Below, piece after piece: positions 35,081 to 47,585 of a stretch of DNA of 64,000 nt. Both the position numbers and the translations under genes were made by a program. How positions within the stretch are numbered: position 1 is the first letter of the stretch; each line of letters starts with the position of its first letter. The notes under the pieces are model-generated. The model was given only the letters and a program-made list of their open reading frames with translations, made no database searches and was not told where the DNA came from. Source of the stretch: Liolophura sinensis (lineage: Eukaryota; Mollusca; Polyplacophora; Chitonida; Chitonidae); NCBI RefSeq assembly GCF_032854445.1, contig NC_088295.1:46303385-46367384 (forward strand), read 5' to 3'.

Positions 35081-36409
35081 CCCTTCCTTGTGACATTATT
35101 CAGACATATTATTATGATATCAGCAATGAAAATAGCGTTACGATGTGCACAAAGATCTCTATAGCTGACGTCGTCTTTTTCACATCGATAACAATTTGCT
35201 TTCACTTGTAGCGACATTAAATCAATGCTGTTGAAATTCTGGCAAAGGATTAGCTTAGAAGATTCTTGATCCATATGCAAAAATAGGCTGGCTTACCTTA
35301 AGCTGTTAACGCCAGGGTAATCTTCATAAATCTGATTCCTTCCTGCATGGCTACGATGTCAGGGCCGGGTCTGGCATTGCATACTGGCTAAGCCTTTGGT
35401 GCTTCAGCACCCATTGTCGTCCATGGATCGAACAAAGTCACAGCCACACGTAGATACCCATGTCCTCAGAGAGACAGCGTGCAGAAAAAACGGACTTCCA
35501 CGGCGAATTGCTAATCAAAATACGCTGAAGAGAAAGGTAGAGAGAAAGAGAAACGGGACATGAAATAAATGCAAACGCATGAATACTTTGAGAGAGAATG
35601 ACAGGAGAGACGCGGCGAGGACGAGGTGTGTGAATCTATACTGGTTTAACAAATGTCCTGACTGTTATTAACAGTGTCGGGGCTAAGGAAGTAGCTAGCC
35701 TCAAATGACACAGAATCCTGCCCAGCGTCAGTTATTTAGAGGCTTCTAATTCACCGGTTTTTAGTATATTATTATACGCGGTGCCAGTAATTTGGTTGTG
35801 GTCCGACCAGCCGCTAGTCGAAATCGTTCCCTGAAGGCAATATTTGATTCTCAAATTATAAAAGAACAAGCGTACCGAAATCGACCCCATAATTGATTAA
35901 TGGATGTTTCAATTCTGTAAATTTGATCACCCACGTCGGGTTCCTATAAACATCATTGTTCCAGCAGATAAAAAAAAACGGTGGAATAGAATCTGGCGCC
36001 ATGCACCAGGATTTCCTCTTGAAATGACGCTGTGCGGCGCTTTACGAGATTGGACACGAATACAAAACCATGCATGCAGCAGCAAAGAAAGCCAGTGACT
36101 CGCATTGGATGACTTGAACAGCAGGAAATTTGTGGCTACATGGTTTCGGTCAGGGGCGATGTTCGGCTGTTGAAGGAGACCGTCATTTTTTGTTTTCTTG
36201 TTTCTTTGTTTGTTTTCACAACTTACATGTAAACCTTTAAATACGATAGAATGTAACAGAACATTAAAAAGTTATTATCCAAACAATACATAACAAAATG
36301 AACATTAATGAGTCATTAATGGAACAATGCGATGCATGAAGGGGAAAATCGTACCGAAATCTGATTTCAACCGGATAACAGATCTACGAAAATAAGGAAC
36401 ACATAAAGC
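35081..36409. other. Stretch without a recognised gene
   Basis: No domain-bearing open frame or clear repeat. A minus-strand CTTAAG|GTAAGC at about 35296 could act as a splice donor, but no supporting exon sequence was recognised. Confidence 0.4.
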
Positions 36410-36484
36410 CAACACGGCATTACATTTTCCAGGATATTTAATGTAGCCAACGCGGCATTACATTTCCAGAATATTTAATGTACA
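36410..36484 (+). repeat. Direct duplication, two ~36-bp copies
   Basis: CCAACACGGCATTACATTTT followed by CCAGGATATTTAATGTA is repeated at once as CCAACGCGGCATTACATTT followed by CCAGAATATTTAATGTA. Confidence 0.85.
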
Positions 36485-36774
36485 TGAAATTAATATATAG
36501 TTTACCGTTAATATATAGGCCTATTTGTAGTAAATTGAGTTATTCATACAAAAAACCGTAAGGATGAAACTAACAATCCATGGTGTACGAGAGAGAAATA
36601 CAATGTGAATAATAACGACCTTTGTTACTTTCGCGAATACGACTTTTTATACCGGAGACAAAACTGCATGTAACTGGATTAAAACTTACGACCCCAGTAA
36701 CGGGAACATACCCATGATGCGCCACGTACACTGATGCGTATGGCACGCATTACACTTGTCTACACATTTCAATA

Positions 36775-36832
36775 CTTTTCCTGAAGGTCCGCTGTCCTAT
36801 AAGAAAACATCTAATCAAATAAATAAATAAAT
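36775..36832 (+). mobile_element. Family A tail remnant
   Basis: TTCCTGAAGGTCCGCTGTCC, TATAAGAAAACATCTAATCA and AAATAAATAAATAAA: the tail is clear, the upstream part highly diverged. Confidence 0.55.
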
Positions 36833-36936
36833 TTTTCGGAATGTGAAATTCTTGTTTCTGGCGAACAAAACTCTTAAAGAAAAAATTATAGTAGAGACAA
36901 TTCAACTTTACCAATATGATACATCTGTCTCCTTGT

Positions 36937-37188
36937 TGCAAAACGGATTTCCATCGCTCTTTTATCTAGTGGTGCTCCACTGAGGCGACTTACCGAAGGA
37001 AAATAAGCCGCCCCGGCTGATACGATACTATATTATGTTGATACGGGTCAGCCAGTCGTTGCACTATACCCTCAGTGCTGAACGCAAAGCAAGGAAGTTT
37101 AATGTCTTTGGTGTGACCCGACCCAGGATTGACCCTGGAACTACCGCCCTCGAAGGGGACGCTCTACCAACTGAGCTATCGGGAACGC
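36937..37188 (-). mobile_element. Family B element, reverse, with tRNA-like head
   Basis: GTTGCAAAACGGATTTCCAT, CAGCCAGTCGTTGCACTATA, GTCTTTGGTGTGACCCGACC and GGATTGACCCTGGAACTACC lead into GACGCTCTACCAACTGAGCT. On the minus strand the last blocks form a tRNA-like head (AGCTCAGTTGGTAGAGCGTC as A box, GGTCAATCC as B box). The CACTCACT tail end is missing. Confidence 0.83.
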
Positions 37189-37271
37189 TTACAGTAATAT
37201 CCTGGACTAAATGATCATCAGGTCAAACTTCTGGACTAGAGAGTCTGAATGCAAACACGCGATATGACTGA

Positions 37272-37326
37272 TCAACTGTTGACTTTCTGCTTAGCCGACT
37301 GTCAACTGTGGACTTTCTGCTTAGCC
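37272..37326 (+). repeat. Direct duplication, 25-bp copies at 30-bp spacing
   Basis: TCAACTGTTGACTTTCTGCT plus TAGCC at 37272-37296 recurs with one change at 37302-37326. Confidence 0.85.
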
Positions 37327-38915
37327 TTCAGACTCCTGTTTTTTTCGTATCAATAATCATCAAAAAAGATCAGACGGTAATAAAAACACAACTGCAAAGT
37401 TATTTCATTTTAGTTAATGCTTCTTGTTCAATGAAGGCTTACATTTGAGCTTGACACAAAGCTTTACCTCTTCACGCACACTTACACTGAGTATTTAGGC
37501 GAACTACTTTTGGAAATTTCACCACGTTTATTAACGTCTCTGTAATAAGTCACTGAGAAGTCTCACCAATAGACATATAAAACATTGGCAAGCAATTGCC
37601 AGAGATATTGTTCGGTTCGTTAAGCGATATTTCTGGATCACACGCTAGGTGACTATTTTTGCATCGTCACAAATAATTCCGCTGTAATCTGCTGACGATG
37701 AAGAAACTGATACCATGGGAGATATTCCACGTCGCCAGTGTAATGGACCTTAGCAGGGGAGGAGGCAATATAGATAAGCCAAATCCGTGACTCGGGTGTC
37801 TCATTAAGCCCTAGGCTGGTTGATAACCCCATCTGAACAGGCTTTATGTGGACCTGAGAGCCTGGCCAGGATACTCCACTATGGGTATATATTAGAGCGA
37901 ACAATATGGCTTGTCACGGTCAAGTAGGAAACAGCAAGTAGGAAAAAGCAAGCAGGAAACAGTAAGACCCGAGCCTATCAAGGCCGGTGTAGTTAAAAAA
38001 CTGAACAAGGTTGTGTCAATAGAATTCTGGCAATGCGAAACCAGGAAATAACTCAGATCTCTTCGTGAGAGTCCATTTTCATTTACAGACGGACAATTTT
38101 GCACCACCCCCCCCCCCCCCCCACTCCTCCCTACTGGTCGCTTGTGTATGCGATTCATGAATAGACAAAATGGTAAATTTACCAGGTTCTTGCCGTCTCA
38201 CTAATCCCCCTCCACCCCCAAACATAAGCCGCAAGGCTCCAGGAAAGTTATTTGTCCCCTTAATAAGTGGATTACCCCGATGTTTGTCGACTGGAATCAA
38301 AGCTAGCTATTCTTATTCCTGGATACCTTTGAACAGTGCTTTTCCCCATGGAAGCGCTAAACTCGGCGGTTTTCATCAACTACATGCAGCCTTTCACCCT
38401 CACAGTACAATTACCTTCACGGCCCAGGTAAAAACACCCAGGGATCATTATAACGCCGTTATGTTTGCCTTGGTGAAGCGAGCTGAAATGAAGTCAAAGA
38501 TCACTGAGTAACAACCTAGTGGAAGGAATTCCACTAACAAACACCAGTGTTGTCCAAAGTACCGTACAATTGCCGCCTGGGTCGACTCCATTCTGACTCT
38601 TCACGGCACACTCTTTAATTCTCGCTGATCTCAGAACTTATAAAAATGAAAAGCTTATGTTTCATTAAAATGCGAAGTATAGTTAAATAGAGGCCGATCT
38701 TCTGATTGTAGGCCTTGATTCGTACACTACAGCTTGTGATATCCCCAGATCAATTACTGACTCTGAGCATCAAATATTTACATCAAATGAGGAAATATGT
38801 ATCAATAGTTAAGCTGAAGAACAGAATTGTTTTTCTCGATATTAAGCCCTAAAACATAATTTTCTGTTCCATGAAAAAATATCAACCGTTATTATTCCCG
38901 AACGGATTAGGTGGA
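37327..38915. other. Stretch without a recognised gene
   Basis: Contains a 16-base C run (38107-38122) and short open frames on both strands through it (38079-38511). These frames are partly proline/glycine runs made by the homopolymer and show no domain. Confidence 0.45.
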
Positions 38916-39115
38916 NNNNNNNNNNNNNNNNNNNNNNNNNNNNNNNNNNNNNNNNNNNNNNNNNNNNNNNNNNNNNNNNNNNNNNNNNNNNNNNNNNNNN
39001 NNNNNNNNNNNNNNNNNNNNNNNNNNNNNNNNNNNNNNNNNNNNNNNNNNNNNNNNNNNNNNNNNNNNNNNNNNNNNNNNNNNNNNNNNNNNNNNNNNNN
39101 NNNNNNNNNNNNNNN
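38916..39115. other. Assembly gap, 200 N
   Basis: Exactly 200 unknown bases, a usual placeholder length, so the true size is unknown. The right flank starts inside a reversed family B element, which may explain the break. Anything lost here would fall in the putative first intron. Confidence 0.99.
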
Positions 39116-39217
39116 ACAACTTCCTCTTTTATGGTCTTAGGCGTGACTCGACGCAGGATTAACCCTGGATCTACCGCTCCCAAAGCGGACGCTCTAACAA
39201 CTGTGCTATCGGGGCCG
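39116..39217 (-). mobile_element. Family B element, reverse, cut by the gap
   Basis: ACAACTTCCTCTTTTATGGT, GCGTGACTCGACGCAGGATT, AACCCTGGATCTACCGCTCC and GACGCTCTAACAACTGTGCT match the head end of the complete element at 63138-63489. The remainder should lie within the gap. Confidence 0.85.
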
Positions 39218-41154
39218 GTTCTGTTGAAGTTGAAGTTGAAGATGAAGATGAAAAACAAAACATACACGTACCCAAACTCAAACAGTATGCCTTAGACGGT
39301 AAATAATTCGTAGACTACTAATGTTGTATTGAAAAGGTTATACATTGAACAAAAATGGCGGCTTGTTTTGTTAGAATTAATTGAATTGTATTCAACCTTC
39401 AGTTTATGGCTACATACAAACTCGTAAGTAACCGACCACAAATGGAATCTCACTGGCCCTGGAGGATGGCGTTAGATCCAACTGTCTCTAAATAAAAGCC
39501 AATATGATGGTTAAGGCGACCAAATCTTGAACGGATCACTCTCAATGTATAAATTTCGCCCACGCATTACCTGGTGTCTCCTATAACGGCCAGTTAGAAA
39601 GGCTAAGGGCACAGAGAGAGCATTCTCGCAACTGTTCTGCCTTATCCCTGTAGGCCAGCGCACACATGGCGTTGCCTGGCTACGTAAAACACACGGTTTG
39701 GGGAAGGAAAATTGCTTTGGACATCAGCAATGTTCCGCGCACAACCAACAACAAAGGCAAATTGGCTACTTGGAAATATCCAAAACAAATAATCATAGAG
39801 CTGCCTGTCGCCTTATCAGGGATGCAATTAAGTTTAAGACTCCTACCAGCAATAGTCTGCATTTGTGATGCACTCGATACGTCTCCAAGGCGACCAGATG
39901 TCACCTTGATGATATGATGTGAATTCTTTTCATGACGCGTACAATCTTCAGTAAATGTCTTCCACAGGTTCCTTGTGGAGATTTGTCCTTATAAGAGGAA
40001 CCGGGGCAATGGGCTATTGACTTTAATAATAAACGTATAAGAACTCGGACATATGGTACTTCAATACCCATGGATTCCTTTGCGCATTAGGGTCAACTTT
40101 GATAGGTTAACATGGGTACAAAAATCATCGGTGCCTAATGTGTACAAAGAGCATTTGAGTATTCACCCCATACAAACAGTTCAACCGTGTTAATGTGGTT
40201 TGGGGGTCACATTAGGCTGGCAATAGTGGTAATGTTCTAATGCGAATGCACATCGTGCATTTTCTGGGTCGATGGATTGTGCCCTGAATGTCCCAATTAA
40301 ATTTATAACCCAAGCACGTAGGCCCTATCCGTCATGAAGAAAAAAAAAAGAAAAAATTATTAGCAATACGTAGAGAAGTTTTCTGTAGCGGCAGAATCTC
40401 ACCACGGTGAAATTGTAGCACGTTTTGGTCATTTTCGTGGCACGATCTATCATCATGCGATACTTTAGCTTGGCCGATTTGGTCGCCATCTTGTCATTTT
40501 GAAAAAAGTTACTGTTTAAACTTTCCGTCCATAGAACTGCCTTTTCGTACTTATGCAGTATGGCGGCACAGGGACTATAATGTTAAAATCCTCGGTTTTA
40601 TGAGAGTCTTGTATAACGACAGAGTGATTTCCACAAAGGAAAACCAGCATATAGCATCAAAGTCGTGGGCGTCGCAAAGCTAGCCTTATCACCACACGTA
40701 TGGTCAGACTTGGCGCCACACATATATGGATAAAAGATGTTAATAGCATATAATTATCACCAACGCAACAAGCGCTGGTTCCGGCAATGAATAGACATTA
40801 AGACGGATATAAAACACACGTAAAGGATGACCGACAGAATTTGGCTTATTTATGCCTGCCAATTATCTGACGGAGTGGTTGCCGTAACCCAGTATAACTG
40901 CGTAAATAGCTGTTAAGCAATAGGTTATTCAGGGCTATTAAATGTAAACTGTATCATTATTGCTAAATATGAAAGTATCATGATCCTTGTTCAACCTTGT
41001 CATGCAACTTACCATAGTATGAAATGTTTGAGGGAGGACGTTGTTCATGTCGTTTTTGCTTAATTGTGAATGGTTATTGTGTTTGAACTCACTTCATGAG
41101 GCGAACAAAGATGCATGTGATCTGTGCAGGCAATACTCCAAGTTGAAGGACTTC
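39218..41154. other. Stretch without a recognised gene
   Basis: A (GAAGTT)/(GAAGAT) run at 39224-39249 and nothing else recognisable. Open frames on both strands at 39666-39917 overlap and show no domain. Confidence 0.45.
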
Positions 41155-41227
41155 GATAACAGTCGTCGTCATATGACTGAAAAATTGTTAAGTGCGACGT
41201 TAAACCCCAAGCACTCACTCACTCGAT
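41155..41227 (+). mobile_element. Family B 3' end
   Basis: GTCGTCGTCATATGACTGAA, AAATTGTTAAGTGCGACGTT and AAACCCCAAGCACTCACTCA: the last ~70 bases of family B, close in sequence to the complete copy at 63138-63489. Confidence 0.85.
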
Positions 41228-41734
41228 AAGAGACGATGTAACACGAAAGACAAGCCATGTCAAGTCGACATGTCGCTTATCCTCGGGGACTCAATGCTGT
41301 GTTTGTTTCTTTCGATTGTTAGCTTGGAGTTTCACGCCGCCTTTCTATGTCCCTATATACGGCGACTCTGCGTATCAGGGCGGTGCTGTCTATTGTAACT
41401 ACCTCGACACTGAAGACATATGTTGTCATTGTAGTTAAAAGTAAAAGTAAAACTCTAAAAACTAAATTGCTAAATGTACAAAATACATGTATTATGTTTT
41501 CTGAGTGATGATAGAAAAGGCAATATTAGTGCTACAAACATTCATGTTACGTAGAAAACATATTATGTCAAATTTAACATATAAGTTTTCAGTGTGTAAC
41601 CTAGATTACTTTGAAGAATAGGGTTCAGGGCTCAGTTTCATAAAGCGACGTGTGGCATTTTTTATCGTACTTTGGTCGTAGGATATGCACGTCACTACAT
41701 CCGTACCATAGTCCGATATGTGCGATTATCGTAC

Positions 41735-41965
41735 GTGTGCCGTACATATGTACACACCATTAATACAGTGGGAGAAGACAAGTGATTTTCAATGAACCAA
41801 AGATTGCACAAATGGCCGCTCGGGCCGTTGCCGCTTATTGTCTCCAAGGTTCCCAAGCACGAACAGTGAGAGGGAGGAAACCACAAATTCTATGTCCAAT
41901 ACCGGGATTGAACTCGTGTTTTTTCCTGCACATAAAATGCAAAGCTCTACATGCCTAGCTGATTG
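41735..41965 (-). mobile_element. Family C SINE, reverse
   Basis: ACACCATTAATACAGTGGGA, GAAGACAAGTGATTTTCAAT and AAAGATTGCACAAATGGCC match the body seen at 57870 and 63640. The right part (GTCCAATACCGGGATTGAAC) holds a reversed B box. Confidence 0.65.
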
Positions 41966-43871
41966 GGAAACTAGATATCACGTAATTCATTATCAGGTTC
42001 CATGCCGAATTACGCATTCAAACAAACTAACTTCAAAGGTTTCTGGTAGTAACGGCTATGTATGCGAAGTGCAAAATTAGGAAAAAATTCGGAAATCTAA
42101 GAGGTTATTATCACATGTGCGACAAGGTTGTCGTTATGACGTTGTCATTCCCTGGGTGCTAATGATGGAAAGTCGCCTACTTAACGCCACCAAGGACATT
42201 TCGCTTCGACATCCTCTTTACGTCACGTATATCTCTGGTCAAGTATAGTGTTTGTTTTCAGTCTTTTGTTACCTCCTCTTATCCAACAACAAATGGGATC
42301 CAGTGCCGTTTACCTCCATTGCTCTGCTATCACTGTTCCTTTCACTGAGGCAATTCATTCAGCTGCCATAAATGAAATTTTGCTCATTCGGCGAAATCGC
42401 TGAAGAATTATCTGTTAAGAAGGATTACAGTAGCTATGCTGTAAGAGTGAACCTCGCTTTTGCATGGATAGTTTTTCGCCTGTCTTTTTAGTAATTACTT
42501 CTTTCTGTATTGTTGAAAGAAGACGTTGATTTCTCTTTGAAGACAAATATCAGGTCAAGAGAATGATGATATGATACTGATGGGGGATAGATGCACGGTA
42601 TAACCGAGATATTGAGGGATTCCCTTATAACCGTCATCTATAATTACAGATATGTGTACTAAAGCGAGGCTTTCATCATGTTAAGACACACATATTAACA
42701 AAAAGTGAAAAAACGACTAGGCCAGCAATGGCGGTGAAGGGGATTTGAATCAATAAGGCCATATGCCGTTACCTTTATCTATACATGCAAACGTCTGGAC
42801 TATTTTCAGATGTCTGGTTAATGAAGTAAACTTTTTCTCGTCTAAACAGCCTTTCGATTCCACGGGGTCTTTGCCGTTAAGATACCAAACTTCAGTCTTT
42901 GGCCCCTCGAGGTGTTGGTTCAATTCCAGACGCGTGCGGGGATTTTTCGAGCCTTGAGGAGAATAAAGCCGTTTTGGTGATCTTAGTCTTTTCCGGTCAG
43001 CACAGCGATAGCGCAAGGAAGCCCTTCATTGAGACAACAATTGTTCAGTGTGGTTTGCCGACAACTGTATTTATCTACAATAATCTTTATACTGTTTGAA
43101 CCGAGAAGGTAGTGGCATACCCAACGGAGTTGATATCGACATACAGAATTGTTTTCACATCATGTCTGACGTCGAGGGCGTGATTTGCAAGTGGACCTTT
43201 AGCACTGAAGGTAAAAACAGTCTAAGATAGTGTGAGACTTTTCAAGGAAATTGAGTTGTGTCATTGATTCAGCAGTGGACTATAGAGCTCTTGTAAAAAT
43301 CCCCCCCCCCCCAAAAAAAATAGTCGGTGACGTACGGAAACGGCAGATGTTTAACTAGCAGAGATTTCCATCCCATCGTTTGTGTACGTGAGGTCACATA
43401 TCGTAGAGGAAGGCATGTGATTTGAAGCGCGTGGTGGCTTCCACGATGTGTCTCGGCCACACCAGCTAAGCAATCGAAATGCTTGATGAAATCAGGACTA
43501 TTGCACAAGGCTTTGGGACTATTTATTAACAACACACACAATCGTCTCCAAATAAAGTCGGCACTTAGACAATCGGTCAGCTTACATCATGCTTGTCATG
43601 TATAATTCATCCTTTAAGAATATCTCGTCGAGTTTTACACTGAAAGATCATAAAATTATTGTAGCTTTTATCTGTATCCGGTGTGCGCCCATGGGAGGAA
43701 AATGCAAACCAGTGATGTTCCGATTGAACTATATTTTAACCTCCGAAAGAAGAAAAATAATTTTCGTATAATCATACAGGCCGAGTTTATGTGTTCATGT
43801 AGAATGACCCGTTTTTTAAAATCATTTTGACATAGTCTGTATATATTTTGCCATTTGGATAGTAAATGCTT

Positions 43872-44043
43872 ATGCTGGCTTCCTCTCCGGCTGTACGTGA
43901 GAAGGTCTTGCAGCAACCTGCGGATGGTCGTGTGTTTCCTTTGGGCCCTGCCCGGTTTCCTTCCATCATGCAATGCTGGCCGCCGTCAAAAAAGTAAATT
44001 TTCTTGCGTACGGCGTAAAACACCACTCAAATAAATATATAAA
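43872..44043 (+). mobile_element. Family A SINE, head missing
   Basis: TGCTGGCTTCCTCTCCGGCT, CAGCAACCTGCGGATGGTCG, GCCCGGTTTCCTTCCATCAT, GCGTACGGCGTAAAACACCA and an AAATAAATATATAAA tail. Confidence 0.85.
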
Positions 44044-45679
44044 TCATTAAATACATATATCTCTCCAGTATCAAATGAATGTAAATTGTTGGCTTTTTTT
44101 TTACACAGTTAACCAGCTTTAGTTAAAAATATATGCACTCAAAGGAGAAAGTGATTATGTAACTTATTTCAGACAGAAAAGGGTCTTTGGGCGAATATGC
44201 CTGTTTTTTTCTGCTTTTAAACAAAATTGAAATTACGACCATTTCAGTTAACATGTATAGATTCTCTAGTTTATGGTCGCCACGGTTCGGAGGAAATGCT
44301 GTCAGTGTAGCGTAAAACCCCAATGATTCATTCATTCCTATAGTTTACCCCCCAAAATGTCGCGGGCCTTATTTTCAATCCGAACTGCTTGGCAGCGGGT
44401 GAAAAGGAGTAGACCCACTATGAGGAGACTTAAGCCTGGGAGAAAGTCCTAAGTCTGCTGCTTTTTACACCACCACACGTCAAATCACCAATCCCAAGAT
44501 GCTCCCTGCAACTCTGACCTTTTCAAGCGTTCACTGTGATCAATAATAATATCTATATAATAACTGAGACGTTGATGATCTGTCGTGAACCCCAATCAAT
44601 GTGGTTCGTGAGCTCTGAAGCACCGCGATTGTCTAGTGACGCCTGAACTGATCTGAAACTGTGCGGGCTGGCCCCATTAAATCGCGATTGGGTCATATAA
44701 TAAAGGCGATTTCAGGGGGAGATGTACTTTGCAATATCTAGCTGTCAGCAGGTGTCCTCGGTCGGTGGTTTTAGGGTTGTAATTTCGAGGAATCGGTGCA
44801 TGGCGACACGGGGGTATAAACAGGTTTGTAATCAACTCCGTCTTTACGGCTAAACCGCCTTTGATTCTGTATATTACTGTGCGCCGCCTGCAGGTGGCTT
44901 AGGTAATAACTCGCTTCAGGTCGACCCAGGGGGACTAGCCAGACGTGAAGGGCCGGGGCATGAAGGTGTCACCGGCCACTGGCAAGGCTAGGTGTCAGCG
45001 TTAACAAGACTATATCGATCTCTGATCAGTAATAACAGGGTGCTGCATTTCAATTCCCCAAGCTCCATGTGGCCATTCTTTAACGTAACGTACATCACAC
45101 GGATAGCTGACAGACTCGACCTCTGGCATATCCCGATGATCCAGGCGGGCAGGCTAATACAGGCCTACACGGGTCTGGTGTAATCGCTTTGGATTATCAA
45201 GAAGGATTTCCAAGCCTTGTATACGTCTTAACCGGAAGAAAACGTCTCCGGGGGAGCTATCATAAATGTAGCGGTCAGCATGGTCAACACGGCTGCTAAA
45301 TAATATGAACATAAATCACCGGTGGCCCGGATGTAAAACTCTGTCGAAAACATGGAGTCAACATTCCGGCTGGGTACCATTTCGTTTTCTTAGTTAACCG
45401 TTATGCGTGTAGCAAAAAGGAAACCGACTGAAATCTCTCTATCGTTGTGTATTGAACAGTAGGCCTATTTCATCAGTAGTTCAGAGGACACCACACAGGT
45501 TAATATGAGCTGCAAGTTTAGCCGCTATCAAACTTCGACTTGGCCATGAATGATTGTGGATTAACACCTTATTGGCACCATTTCAGCCATATCGAAACCA
45601 GGCCTTTTACGACATTGCAGCGAGTACATTGGCGAGAAAATGCATACAGCGTAGGCATAATATCATCTGTCACGATGCA

Positions 45680-45750
45680 ATGTATGTATGCATGTTTGAG
45701 GTTTAACGTTGTACTTCAAAATATTTCAGTCATATGACGACGAGAAGTAC
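45680..45750 (-). mobile_element. Family B tail, reverse
   Basis: GAGGTTTAACGTTGTACTTC, AAAATATTTCAGTCATATGA and CGACGAGAAGTAC match the reverse complement of the family B 3' end. Confidence 0.7.
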
Positions 45751-47510
45751 ATAAAGCGCGTCCACGATGCAATGCCATCATCCACGAGTCCCAATAATAT
45801 CTAGGCCTATAACACCGCTATCTTAGAACAAAGCTGAACTAACAGAATAAATGATATAGTAATCAAATTTTGTTCCAAAGATCATCTCTCGGCAAGGCGA
45901 AAATGGTACGTGTGAGTTCTCCATTTGGGGCGAAGCAGTGAAAGCGTCACTGACAAGGTTTTACGAATACCAAAAACATTGTCTATAGTATATAGTTTTT
46001 GCTTTAAATGGGTTTGAGAGAAAAACGCTTATCGTGTTAGACCTATAGACCTATATGCAAATTGTGACAATTTGTGCTATTTATATGGCACGCATGGTGG
46101 ATGAAAGCAGCCCGAATTCATCCTGAAACCATTCCACAGATTTCAAAATAAATAAATAAATATATAAATAAAATAGATAATATCTCTGACATTAGATAAA
46201 ATGGCGTTCAACGCATTAATCAAGGTTGCTTCAACCTCACGTCTAGGTACGGCCATAAGTGAAAATAAATGGCGAAGGAGAATGAACAGGTGATGTGGAA
46301 TCGAATTACCGCACTGTTGTTAGCTAAAGGTAGTACTTTCATAATCGCACGTGATTTTCATTTCCCTCTTGTGGATCGCAGTAATTTGGAGCCATTTTTT
46401 AAAACCACCCCCGTGCGACGTACAGACGACACCTCATGCTATCGCAAACATGTTTTAGAGCAAAATAATTATCTCATTAATACGCAGATTTCGAGATAAG
46501 ACGTTATGACAACAGAGTGAAGCCACTTTGTGACATGATGTCGTCACGTGTAGGGCACGGCAGGGCCAGTCTGCCAATTTTAACACGATGTGGTATATAG
46601 AATACACAAAACTAATTAGAAAGGATTAGATTGGTCTTCTGAATTATGTTCTTGATTGAAATTGGGTTCCCAGTATTGCAAAAAGTATGATGTTCTATCC
46701 GCCCTTTGTTTTAAACAAGATCATCACCCTGTTTAAACATACGCAATTCACCCTATACCGATGGTAAGCGGCGACGTCATTTTGCACAGGAGCGTCACTC
46801 TGTAATGACATCACTCAAAAATGGCAAAAGTGAGAGTGCGGTGAACGATTTCTGAAAGTGCGGGTTCAGTCTCCTGTTTGAACACTGAATTTGTGGATTT
46901 CACAGCACTCATAGTTCAAGGTGCCTTGTGAACTAGATATATGATCGAATTAACACCACCAGGCAGAAACCCTACTCAGGGCTTATATTTTAATACAAGA
47001 CGACATCTTTAGACATGCTTGCATCGGCGTGTTTAAATACTCTTTTTTTAGACAGATATTTATAAGGTGTCACACCAGCTGCTAGTGTCCGTAAAGAGAC
47101 AGAGTTTGTTTACCTAGTCTTTAATGGCTACTGTCTCCCGATATGGTTCGATATTTGAAAATAACCACCCCCTCCAATCGGACATGAAAACCCTGCCCTA
47201 TATTTGAGCGCAGCCAATGCCGTGACCTGTTAGGTTTCGTTGATCAATAGGACCTGAAGTCGGTTTATTGATGGATTTCTATTAATAAAACCGTCGTTTC
47301 AAACGCACCTGTCCATTTTCGATTGTTATCCGTGACATTCCCCTCCTGATTGTGTGGAGGACGGTATCGCCCATGACATGGTTAACGGCTCTTATCGCGG
47401 TAACTGTTCCTTAAGTTCTTGCTAATACAAATCGATACAGGCAGTGTAAAGAACATTAAACCATCAATCAGCGAAAACACAGCTATGAGATATAAATACA
47501 TATTTCCATG

Positions 47511-47585
47511 AAAAAAAAAAAACAAAAAAAACAAAACAAAACAAAACAAACAAACAAACAAAAAACAAACAAACAAAAAAAAAAC
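47511..47585 (+). repeat. A-rich simple repeat, AAAC/AAAAC units
   Basis: Runs of A separated by single C over about 75 bases. Open frames through it encode only Lys/Asn/Gln on one strand or Phe/Leu/Cys on the other. Confidence 0.9.

Noticed and set aside
35281-35310. Alternative 5' exon donor (CTTAAG|GTAAGC) on the minus strand
   Set aside because: A donor-like motif alone. The surrounding sequence is not CpG-rich and gives no coding support.
38842-39267. Open frames of 70-141 codons over the gap
   Set aside because: They exist only because N was treated as open.
39666-39917. Open frames of 83 and 74 codons on opposite strands
   Set aside because: Mutually overlapping, with no domain or conserved motif.
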